Shown in pieces: positions 1 through 5,386 of a DNA stretch of 5,386 nucleotides; position 1 is the first letter of the stretch; each line of letters begins with the position of its first letter. The notes beneath the pieces were generated by a model. The model had not been told where the DNA came from. It saw only the letters and a program-made list of their open reading frames with translations, and did no database searches. Made by a program: the position numbers and the translations under genes. This DNA comes from Ferruginibacter sp. (lineage in GTDB: Bacteria; Bacteroidota; Bacteroidia; Chitinophagales; Chitinophagaceae): NCBI GenBank assembly GCA_018882645.1, contig VERM01000130.1:1-5386 (forward strand), read 5' to 3'.

Positions 1-2
1 AT

Positions 3-107
3 TGGGTTCCTGTCAAGTTATTCAACAGTTTTAAAATTAATAGATGGAAACATAATCGCCCGCCAGATGTCGACCGAGTAACTGAAATTCGAGAAGCTAT
101 TAAATAA
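3..107 (+). pseudogene. N-terminal part of a ParB-like domain, ended by in-frame TAA
   Basis: The frame that later carries the 117-1340 ORF is open from position 3 to a TAA at 105-107 and encodes 34 residues starting WVPVKLFNSFKINRW and ending VTEIREAIK. The pattern fits the first strand and helix of a ParB/Srx-type nuclease-fold domain: a V-P-V-x-L-F strand, an N-R-W/NRPPD turn, then a charged helix. Only three codons separate the stop from the ATG at 117, and the residues after that ATG ([12 protein letters not shown]) continue the same fold. This looks like one domain split by a single nonsense codon; GAA to TAA would be one base change. The left end is cut by the window. The function is unknown. 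ParB-fold proteins include CTPases, nucleases and DNA-binding factors, and nothing here shows which applies. The domain assignment is by eye. Confidence 0.5.
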
Positions 108-360
108 AAAGGCAGAATGGACGGGCAAATTTATCTTGCATGTATCAATGATGAATTGGTTTGTTACGAATCAAATCATCGTCGTGAAGCTTTGAAAGGT
201 TTAGATAATTTAGCAATGATTTTAGTTGATGTTCTTTGGGACACGACTCATGAACTAGTAAAAGAAGAGTTTCTCCGTTTAAACAAAGCTGTTTCGGTTC
301 CAGAACTTTATCTTGAAGAAGAAAAGGTTATCAATTTATATGAAGGTTTGAAAGAAGCAG
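108..360 (+). other. C-terminal portion of the ParB/DGQHR-like domain fused in frame to LpxD
   Basis: This part covers residues 1-~81 of the ORF starting at 117. It reads [18 protein letters not shown], then [11 protein letters not shown], a strand ILVDVLW (35-41), a helix with [11 protein letters not shown] (47-57) and [13 protein letters not shown]. The [11 protein letters not shown] stretch sits where ParB-family domains carry their G-x-R-R or D-G-Q-H-R core. Similar stand-alone proteins are familiar from large DNA viruses and phages; I recall that resemblance and could not search for it. The domain starts upstream (3-107) and has no connection to lipid A synthesis. The right boundary is set only by where LpxD similarity begins, roughly 355-371. 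G+C counted by hand is about 34% over 121-360 and about 35% over 361-480, so base composition does not mark the junction. Confidence 0.5.
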
Positions 361-1340
361 TTGATTCATTTGGAAAGATAGAAGAAGCCAAAAAAAATCA
401 GCTTGCTTTTTTGGCCAACCCTAAATATGAAGATTACCTCTACACCACTAAAGCTTCGATTGTCATTATCAACGAAAGTCTCCAACTTAAACAACCGATA
501 AAATCAACGCTCATCAGAGTTACGGATGCTTACAGTGCCTTTGCAATTTTACTCGAAAAATATCAACAAATCCAGACATTTCAGCTTGTAGGCATTCAAC
601 AGCCGGTGTATATCGATGCTACGGCAAAAACAGGAGATAATGTTTACATAGGTGCATTTGCCTATGTGGGTGAAAAAAGCATTATAGGAGACGGAGTAAA
701 AATTTATCCTGGAGCATACATAGGAAACAACGTGGTAATTGGTAATCATTCAATCATTCATCCGGGAGTTAAAATTTATCATGGATGTATTGTGGGAAGT
801 AGCGTAATCATCCATGCCGGCACTGTCATCGGTGCGGATGGTTTTGGGTTTGCTCCTCAAAAAGACGGATCCCTAAAAAAAGTTCCTCAGATTGGAAATG
901 TAATCATTGAAGATTATGTTGAAATTGGAGCCAACTCTACAATTGATAGAGCGACAATCGGTAGTACAATCATTAAATCTGGAGCAAAACTTGACAACCT
1001 CCTCCAAATTGCCCACAATGTTGAAGTGGGAAATAACACCGTCATAGCGGCACAGGCCGGTGTAAGCGGAAGCACCAAAATCGGCAACAATGTAATGATT
1101 GGAGGCCAGGCCGGTATTGTGGGTCATTTACAAATAGCCAATGGAAGTAAGATTAATGCACAAAGCGGCGTCAGCAAATCCATGAAAATCCCCAATACAG
1201 CCGTAACGGGTTCACCTGCTTATGATTACACCTCTGCTCTTCGGAGTCAGGCGATTGCAAAAAATCTTCCAGCACTTGAAAAAAGAATCAAAGAACTGGA
1301 AAATATTATTAAAACACTTCACTCAAATACGGAAAAATAA
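117..1340 (+). CDS. lpxD: UDP-3-O-(3-hydroxyacyl)glucosamine N-acyltransferase LpxD, native N-terminus replaced by a ParB-like segment
   Basis: LpxD transfers a 3-hydroxyacyl chain from ACP to the 2-amino group of UDP-3-O-acyl-glucosamine in the cytoplasm, the third step of lipid A synthesis. The 407-residue ORF is composite. Residues 1-~81 are not LpxD: they carry [14 protein letters not shown] (16-29) and [12 protein letters not shown] (56-67), which resemble a ParB/DGQHR-type domain. LpxD similarity begins at about V82-F85 with [11 protein letters not shown]. It continues through the uridine-binding motif FLANPKY (98-104), hexapeptide repeats of the left-handed beta-helix (~165-355), GADGFGFAP (239-247), the catalytic His in QIAHNV (H300, matching E. 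coli His239) and VGHLQI (H337, matching His276), then a C-terminal helix ending [15 protein letters not shown]. Compared with normal LpxD of about 340-350 residues, the first ~25 are missing. The ATG at 117 has AAAGG a few bases upstream but lies inside the foreign part, so it is probably not the true lpxD start. The LpxD identity is secure; the N-terminus is suspect. Confidence 0.9.
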   Translation: MDGQIYLACINDELVCYESNHRREALKGLDNLAMILVDVLWDTTHELVKEEFLRLNKAVSVPELYLEEEKVINLYEGLKEAVDSFGKIEEAKKNQLAFLANPKYEDYLYTTKASIVIINESLQLKQPIKSTLIRVTDAYSAFAILLEKYQQIQTFQLVGIQQPVYIDATAKTGDNVYIGAFAYVGEKSIIGDGVKIYPGAYIGNNVVIGNHSIIHPGVKIYHGCIVGSSVIIHAGTVIGADGFGFAPQKDGSLKKVPQIGNVIIEDYVEIGANSTIDRATIGSTIIKSGAKLDNLLQIAHNVEVGNNTVIAAQAGVSGSTKIGNNVMIGGQAGIVGHLQIANGSKINAQSGVSKSMKIPNTAVTGSPAYDYTSALRSQAIAKNLPALEKRIKELENIIKTLHSNTEK

Positions 1341-1345
1341 GTAAT

Positions 1346-1388
1346 TTTTGTATTGAAAACCAATACAAAACGATTTTATTATTTTTTA
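1346..1388 (+). terminator. Hairpin plus T-rich tail after lpxD
   Basis: A perfect 10-bp inverted repeat, TTTTGTATTG (1346-1355) and CAATACAAAA (1361-1370), flanks the 5-base loop AAAAC and begins 5 bases after the lpxD stop. It is followed by a T-rich run (1373-1388). The position and shape fit a rho-independent terminator. The stem holds only two G-C pairs, so it would be weak, and the A-rich left flank could let it act on both strands. Confidence 0.55.
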
Positions 1389-1412
1389 CATAAATTCTTA
1401 TTTCTTTCCTGA

Positions 1413-1429
1413 AAGTCTTTTTAAGACTT
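1413..1429. repeat. Small inverted repeat overlapping the promoter region
   Basis: AAGTCTT (1413-1419) and AAGACTT (1423-1429) form a perfect 7-bp inverted repeat with a TTT spacer. It ends 8 bases before the -7 box, in the zone where a -33 element would lie. It could be an operator or a short hairpin. In A+T-rich intergenic DNA a 7-bp palindrome can also occur by chance. Confidence 0.3.
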
Positions 1430-1437
1430 ATTTAAAA

Positions 1438-1445
1438 TACCTTTG
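1438..1445 (+). promoter_or_regulatory. Bacteroidota -7 promoter box TACCTTTG for lpxC/fabZ
   Basis: TACCTTTG matches the TAnnTTTG -7 element used by the primary sigma factor of Bacteroidota. Transcription would start a few bases downstream, around 1450-1453, giving a leader of about 15 bases before the ATG at 1467. No clear TTTG -33 element lies 19-21 bases upstream; only a T-run at 1418-1422 is nearby. Together with the hairpin at 1346-1370, this indicates that lpxC/fabZ begins its own transcript rather than depending on read-through from lpxD. Confidence 0.6.
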
Positions 1446-1466
1446 CAAAAATTTGACAGTTTTAGT

Positions 1467-2879
1467 ATGGACATTGATTTCAACCCGGATAAACAACATA
1501 CACTATGTGGTCCGATTAGCATATCCGGAACGGGTCTTCATACCGGCGTAAATGTGGATATGACATTAAAACCCGCAAATCCTGGTTTTGGATTTCAATT
1601 CCAGCGCATCGATTTACCGGGAGCTCCTATCATTAAAGCAGATTGCGATTTGGTGACCGACACTTCAAGAGGAACTACACTAGAACAAAATAATGCAAAA
1701 ATCAGTACCGTTGAGCATATACTTGCTGCGCTTATCGGAATGGGTGTAGACAATTGTCTTATTGAAGTGAACGGGCCCGAAATACCCATTATCGATGGAA
1801 GCAGCGGACCATTTGTCGATATCATTGAAAAAGCAGGTGTGCTTGAACAGGATGCAGCTAAAGCCTGGTATACTATTGATACCAACATTTCTTTTTATGA
1901 TGAAAAGAAAAGAGTAGAAATGACTGCACTACCGGCAACCCATTATGAATTGACTACTCTGATTGATTTCAATAGCCCGGTATTGGGTACACAACACGCA
2001 GGTCTGAAAAGAATGGCTGATTTTAAAAAAGATATTGCCACATGCAGGACATTTTGTTTTTTACACGAGTTGGAAATGCTGCTGGATAATAACCTGATTA
2101 AAGGAGGTGACATCAACAATGCGATTGTTGTGGTAGATAAGCCACTTACCGAGGAGGCCATTCAAAGACTTTCAAAGGCTTTTGGAAGAAAAAAAGTTGA
2201 AGTAAAAACAGAAGGATATCTCAACAATCTGGAATTGAGATTCCCTAACGAACCGGCCAGACATAAACTTCTGGATGTCATTGGTGACTTGGCTTTGATT
2301 GGATATCCCATCAAGGCGCATATCATTGCCAACAGACCCGGACACAGCAGTAATGTTGAGTTTGCTAAAAAAATCAAACAATATATCAAGAAGAACAAAC
2401 ACACTAAGGATATCCCTGTTTACGATCACATACAACAACCCGTTTACAACTTACAGCAAATTGAAAAAAGACTACCCCACAGATATCCATTTTTGCTGGT
2501 GGATAAAATTATAGAGCTTTCAGACAAACATATAGTGGGAATAAAAAATGTCACATTCAACGAAAACTTCTTTCAAGGCCACTTCCCGGGGAATCCTGTA
2601 ATGCCGGGGGTTCTGCAAATTGAAGCCCTTGCTCAAACGGGAGGTATTCTTTGTATTAACTCTATGCCTGAAGGAAACTATGATACTTATTTTTTGAAAA
2701 TCGACAATTGTAAATTCAAACACAAGGTTATCCCTGGCGATACCATGATTTTAAAACTTGAATTGATTGAACCCATCAGGAGAGGCATATGCGTAATGAA
2801 GGGCAGTGTGTATGTAGGTAATAAACTTTGTACCGAAGGTGAATTAACGGCTCAACTCGTTAAACGCTCCGATTGCTAA
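1467..2879 (+). CDS. lpxC/fabZ: Bifunctional UDP-3-O-acyl-GlcNAc deacetylase / 3-hydroxyacyl-ACP dehydratase (LpxC-FabZ fusion)
   Basis: This is a cytoplasmic enzyme with two domains. LpxC (residues ~9-305) is the zinc deacetylase that commits UDP-3-O-acyl-GlcNAc to lipid A. FabZ (~325-470) dehydrates 3-hydroxyacyl-ACP in fatty acid synthesis. LpxC signatures are SGTGLHTG (20-27), TVEH (E83 catalytic base, H84 zinc ligand), HKLLDVIGDLAL (H266 and D270 zinc ligands) and GHSSN (H293). FabZ signatures are LPHRYPFLLVDKI (336-348) and GHFPGNPVMPGVLQIEA, with catalytic H372 and E386. Both active sites look intact. The fusion is a known Bacteroidota trait, and 470 residues is the usual length. I chose the ATG at 1467 over the in-frame TTG at 1443, which would add 8 residues, because the TTG lies inside the TACCTTTG promoter box and homologues start shortly before a -KQHTL-like motif. 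lpxA follows after 19 bases, which indicates co-transcription. Confidence 0.95.
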   Translation: MDIDFNPDKQHTLCGPISISGTGLHTGVNVDMTLKPANPGFGFQFQRIDLPGAPIIKADCDLVTDTSRGTTLEQNNAKISTVEHILAALIGMGVDNCLIEVNGPEIPIIDGSSGPFVDIIEKAGVLEQDAAKAWYTIDTNISFYDEKKRVEMTALPATHYELTTLIDFNSPVLGTQHAGLKRMADFKKDIATCRTFCFLHELEMLLDNNLIKGGDINNAIVVVDKPLTEEAIQRLSKAFGRKKVEVKTEGYLNNLELRFPNEPARHKLLDVIGDLALIGYPIKAHIIANRPGHSSNVEFAKKIKQYIKKNKHTKDIPVYDHIQQPVYNLQQIEKRLPHRYPFLLVDKIIELSDKHIVGIKNVTFNENFFQGHFPGNPVMPGVLQIEALAQTGGILCINSMPEGNYDTYFLKIDNCKFKHKVIPGDTMILKLELIEPIRRGICVMKGSVYVGNKLCTEGELTAQLVKRSDC

Positions 2880-2898
2880 ATGATCCAAAAACAATAGA

Positions 2899-3696
2899 AT
2901 GATACACCCTCATACTTATATACATCCTAATGCAAAATTAGCTCCGAATGTGAAGATTGATCCATTCAGCGTAATACATCAAAACGTTGAAATCGGAAAA
3001 GGCACATGGATTGGAAGCAATGTTACCATTATGGAAGGAGCCAGAATCGGAAACAATTGCAGAATTTTTCCCGGTGCTGTTATTGCCGGCATCCCACAAG
3101 ACTTGAAATATGAAGGCGAAAATACAACCGTAGAAATTGGCGACAATACAACAATACGCGAGTTTGTAACCATAAACAGAGGAAGTAAAGACAGGTGGAT
3201 AACAAAAGTAGGTGACAACTGTCTGATTATGGCCTACAGCCATATCGCTCATGATTGTATCATCGGCAACAATTGCATCATGAGCAACAATACGCAAATG
3301 GCAGGTCATGTTTGTCTGGGCGACTGGTCAATTTTGGCCGGTATGTGTGCCGTCCATCAATTTGTAAAAATCGGACAACATGCATTCGTTGCCGGAGGCT
3401 CGCTGGTGAGTAAAGACGTTCCCCCATATATCAAGGCCGGACGTACCCCATTAAGTTATGCCGGAGTAAATTCTGTAGGACTCAAACGCAGAGGATTCTC
3501 ACTCGATAAGATTAATCACATCCTCGACATATACCGCATCATTTACAATAAAAATATGAATACAACACAGGCTCTTCATTACATTGAAGAAGAGCTGGCA
3601 GCCACGGATGAAAGAGATGAAATCGTAACTTTTATTCAGGATAGCGGAAGAGGAATTATCAAACGCTACAGTAAAGGCAACATGGATGATGAATAA
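2899..3696 (+). CDS. lpxA: Acyl-ACP--UDP-N-acetylglucosamine O-acyltransferase LpxA
   Basis: LpxA carries out the first step of lipid A synthesis in the cytoplasm: it transfers a 3-hydroxyacyl chain from ACP to the 3-OH of UDP-GlcNAc. The 265 residues show N-terminal hexapeptide repeats of a left-handed beta-helix (~3-190), the family motif PQDLKYEGE (66-74), HIAHDC with the catalytic base H118 (E. coli His125), AGHV H137 (His144), AVHQF H153 (His160), DVPPY, and the C-terminal helical domain starting GVNSVGLKRRGF (189-200). Aligned by eye, the E. coli acyl-length ruler Gly173 falls on G166. A glycine there permits long acyl chains, which suits the long 3-hydroxy fatty acids of Bacteroidota lipid A. 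The length is slightly above the family norm, through the hydrophilic tail KRYSKGNMDDE. It lies 19 bases after fabZ and 34 bases before the ABC gene. Confidence 0.95.
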   Translation: MIHPHTYIHPNAKLAPNVKIDPFSVIHQNVEIGKGTWIGSNVTIMEGARIGNNCRIFPGAVIAGIPQDLKYEGENTTVEIGDNTTIREFVTINRGSKDRWITKVGDNCLIMAYSHIAHDCIIGNNCIMSNNTQMAGHVCLGDWSILAGMCAVHQFVKIGQHAFVAGGSLVSKDVPPYIKAGRTPLSYAGVNSVGLKRRGFSLDKINHILDIYRIIYNKNMNTTQALHYIEEELAATDERDEIVTFIQDSGRGIIKRYSKGNMDDE

Positions 3697-3730
3697 AAAA
3701 AGATTTCATTGTTTTCTTTGAACGGTTTAG

Positions 3731-4345
3731 ATGCAAATTGAGCTTCATAATTTAGGCAAAAGGTACAATCGGGAGTGGATCTTCCGCGGGATAACTTTTA
3801 TTTTTGAGAAAGGGGAAAAATACGCCATAACTGGGAACAACGGATCGGGTAAATCCACATTATTGCAAATCATCTGCGGTGCAATCATGCACTCTGAAGG
3901 AGAAATCAAGTATTACAGCAAGAAAAACAATTTAATACTTCACAAAAAACCATACGAACAAATATCTGTAGCGGCTCCATATCTTGAACTCATTGAAGAA
4001 ATGACCGCCTCTGAATTTCTCAGATTTCATTCAGTCTTTAAAAAAACAATTCGGAAATCGGATGAAATACTTGAGTATGCAGGCTTAAAAAATGCAGCAG
4101 ATAAACAGATACGGTATTTTAGCAGCGGGATGAAACAAAGACTCAAATTGGCGCAAGCATTTTTTAGCCATACAGAAGTCATACTGCTGGATGAGCCCAC
4201 CACCAATCTGGATGAAGAAGGTATTCAACTCTACAAATCACTGGTAAAAAATCACACAGAAGATAGGGTATTTATTGTAAGCAGCAACGATCCTCATGAA
4301 TATGATTTCTGCAATGAAATCATTCAGATCAGCCAATTTAAGTAG
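3731..4345 (+). CDS. Stand-alone ABC-type ATP-binding protein with unusual Q- and H-loops
   Basis: This is a single nucleotide-binding domain of 204 residues with no membrane segment. Its motifs in order are Walker A GNNGSGKST (35-43), an ABC signature of the form FSSGMKQRLKLA (130-141) in place of LSGGQ, Walker B VILLDEP (150-156, catalytic E155) and a D-loop TNLD (158-161). Where the Q-loop glutamine is expected it has VAAPYLELIEE (80-90), and the switch histidine is replaced by Asn in VSSNDPHEY (N186). The general architecture is CcmA-like (short exporter ATPases). The substrate cannot be read from the sequence, and no permease gene lies in the window. It begins 34 bases after lpxA on the same strand and may share its transcript; only a poor promoter-like TTTCTTTG (3713-3720) precedes it. 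A link to lipopolysaccharide export would be inferred from position alone and is weak, as it does not look like LptB. Confidence 0.8.
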   Translation: MQIELHNLGKRYNREWIFRGITFIFEKGEKYAITGNNGSGKSTLLQIICGAIMHSEGEIKYYSKKNNLILHKKPYEQISVAAPYLELIEEMTASEFLRFHSVFKKTIRKSDEILEYAGLKNAADKQIRYFSSGMKQRLKLAQAFFSHTEVILLDEPTTNLDEEGIQLYKSLVKNHTEDRVFIVSSNDPHEYDFCNEIIQISQFK

Positions 4346-4346
4346 C

Positions 4347-5386
4347 CTATCTTTTACTGGCAATAAGCAAATTCAAATCTGTATATTTTAATCCGAATCG
4401 TTCGCTGAGATATACATTGGTCAGACATCCTTTAAAAAGATAAATGCCGCTTCTTGTATTGATCTTATGCCAAATGATATTATCTATACCGCCGTCTTCT
4501 CCTGTTTCCAGCAGCAAAGGCATCAATACATTGCTGATGGCCTGAGAAGCGGTACGCGCAAAACCGCTGGGAATATTAGGTACACAATAATGAATCACAT
4601 TGTATTTTGTAAAAACCGGTTTTTTATGTGTGGTTACCATACTGGTTTCAAAACAACCGCCATGGTCTATACTCACATCAACTATAACTGATCCGGGACG
4701 CATATCTCCCACCATCTCTTCCGAAACAACCACAGGAGTTCTGCCGGAGCCGCCGCTAAGAGCTCCGATGGCAACATCACAGGTTTTAAGCTGCTTGCCC
4801 AAAATTTTCGGCTCTATAACGGAGGTCCATAAACGAACACCAATATTATTCTGAAGACGCTTCAGTCTGTAAATACTGTTGTCAAATATTTTTACACTCG
4901 CCCCCATAGCCAATGCAGTTCTTGCAGCATACTCACCAACAATTCCCGCTCCAATAATGATGACCTTTGTGGGTGGAATACCGCTGATACCTCCCACCAA
5001 AACACCTTTTCCGTCATTAGCATTGCTCAGATATTGACCCGCTATCAACATCACAGCACTTCCTGCAATCTCACTCATACTCCTTACGATAGGATTGTGT
5101 CCACTGTCGTCTTTTAGATTTTCAAAACTGAGCGCAGTGACTTTTTTTTCCATCATCTTACGTAAAATCTCTTTTTTCATCACTGCCAGATGGATAGGAG
5201 AAATGATTGTAGTATTGGGCTTCAACAAATCGCAGTCTTCGTCACTCACAGGCGCACTTTTCACAAGCACATTGCAATTAAAAATCTCTTTTTTTTCAAA
5301 TACAATCTTTGCACCAGCCTCGCTGTAATCCTTATCACTGAAGTTGGCACCCACACCCGCATTGGTTTCAACCCAAACCTCATGAC
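4347..5386 (-). CDS. ald: Alanine dehydrogenase-like NAD-dependent enzyme, N-terminus cut by window edge
   Basis: Alanine dehydrogenase interconverts L-alanine and pyruvate plus ammonia using NAD(H) in the cytoplasm. The frame is open from the right edge: the codons before the GTG at 5354-5352 read HEVWVETNAG and continue into VGANFSDKDYSEAGA, a typical AlaDH/transhydrogenase N-domain stretch. That GTG is therefore an internal valine, not a start. About 346 residues are visible of roughly 400. Counted from that valine, the motifs are VKSAP with the substrate-binding Lys (K32), SPIHLAV with the expected His (H55), the Rossmann motif GAGIVGEYA (135-143), VSIDHGGCFETS (D230), and VPNIPSGFARTAS where classical AlaDH has NMPGAVPRTST. 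The last two sites are the variant form I associate with Bacteroidota homologues, so substrate specificity is less certain than the fold. The gene is convergent with the ABC gene, with 1 base between their stop codons, and has no terminator of its own in that gap. Its promoter lies outside the window. Confidence 0.85.
   Translation of the reverse strand, partial: HEVWVETNAGVGANFSDKDYSEAGAKIVFEKKEIFNCNVLVKSAPVSDEDCDLLKPNTTIISPIHLAVMKKEILRKMMEKKVTALSFENLKDDSGHNPIVRSMSEIAGSAVMLIAGQYLSNANDGKGVLVGGISGIPPTKVIIIGAGIVGEYAARTALAMGASVKIFDNSIYRLKRLQNNIGVRLWTSVIEPKILGKQLKTCDVAIGALSGGSGRTPVVVSEEMVGDMRPGSVIVDVSIDHGGCFETSMVTTHKKPVFTKYNVIHYCVPNIPSGFARTASQAISNVLMPLLLETGEDGGIDNIIWHKINTRSGIYLFKGCLTNVYLSERFGLKYTDLNLLIASKR

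Noticed and set aside
117..360. A chromosome-partitioning ParB gene.
   Set aside because: Only a ParB-like fold core is suggested; no helix-turn-helix, ParA partner or parS-like site is visible, so no partitioning role is claimed.
600..1180. Recurring short G-x-x-V/I-x-I/G-N patterns in lpxD, seen again in lpxA (2930-3420).
   Set aside because: These are the protein-level hexapeptide repeats of the left-handed beta-helix and not DNA repeats or a CRISPR array.
549..3309. Open frames of 66-123 codons antisense or out of frame to lpxD, lpxC/fabZ and lpxA.
   Set aside because: They lie fully inside well-supported genes, show no recognisable motifs, and have compositions expected of shadow frames.
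3713..3720. TTTCTTTG as a promoter -7 box for the ABC gene.
   Set aside because: The second base of TAnnTTTG is wrong and there is no -33 element at the right spacing, so co-transcription with lpxA is more likely.
4467..5328. Plus-strand open frames of 74-84 codons opposite the alanine dehydrogenase gene.
   Set aside because: The minus-strand frame carries clear family motifs throughout; the opposite frames have none.
5352..5354. GTG as the start codon of the minus-strand alanine dehydrogenase.
   Set aside because: The frame stays open to the window edge and the upstream residues HEVWVETNAG are family sequence, so the codon is an internal valine and the gene is truncated by the window.
1..5386. 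The window length, 5386 bases, equals the phiX174 genome length.
   Set aside because: The content is bacterial lipid A and metabolic genes with no microvirus genes, so the match in length is a coincidence.

Overview
The window reads as a Bacteroidota chromosome fragment, most like the Chitinophagaceae/Sphingobacteriales side of the phylum. The evidence is the natural LpxC-FabZ fusion, the gene order lpxD - lpxC/fabZ - lpxA, an A+T-rich coding style without clear Shine-Dalgarno sequences, and a TAnnTTTG-type promoter box (TACCTTTG). No database search was possible, so the lineage is an inference.

Layout: (1) Positions 3-~360 encode something that does not belong to lipid A synthesis. It is a ParB/DGQHR-like domain with the core [11 protein letters not shown], interrupted by an in-frame TAA at 105-107. 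It runs without a stop into LpxD. (2) Positions ~360-1340 encode LpxD lacking its native first ~25 residues but with a complete left-handed beta-helix, the catalytic His and the C-terminal helix. (3) Positions 1341-1466 are intergenic, with a terminator-like hairpin, a smaller inverted repeat and a promoter. (4) Positions 1467-2879 encode LpxC-FabZ, followed by lpxA (2899-3696) and a stand-alone ABC ATPase (3731-4345). These three are closely spaced and probably share one transcript. (5) On the minus strand, 1 base beyond the ABC gene, lies an alanine dehydrogenase-like gene (4347-5386) whose N-terminus is cut by the window edge.

How the genes work together: LpxA puts a 3-hydroxyacyl chain on UDP-GlcNAc, LpxC deacetylates the product, and LpxD adds the second 3-hydroxyacyl chain, together giving UDP-2,3-diacyl-GlcN, the early lipid A precursor. 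FabZ dehydrates the same 3-hydroxyacyl-ACP pool toward phospholipid fatty acids. The LpxC-FabZ fusion therefore joins the two competing uses of one substrate. The ABC ATPase and alanine dehydrogenase have no evident role in this pathway.

The lipid A and alanine dehydrogenase parts look ordinary for the phylum. The item worth checking is the left end, where a virus- or phage-flavoured ParB-like domain is joined in frame to a beheaded LpxD. An assembly chimera near the contig end is the most economical explanation, but a real recombination or fusion is not excluded by the sequence alone.
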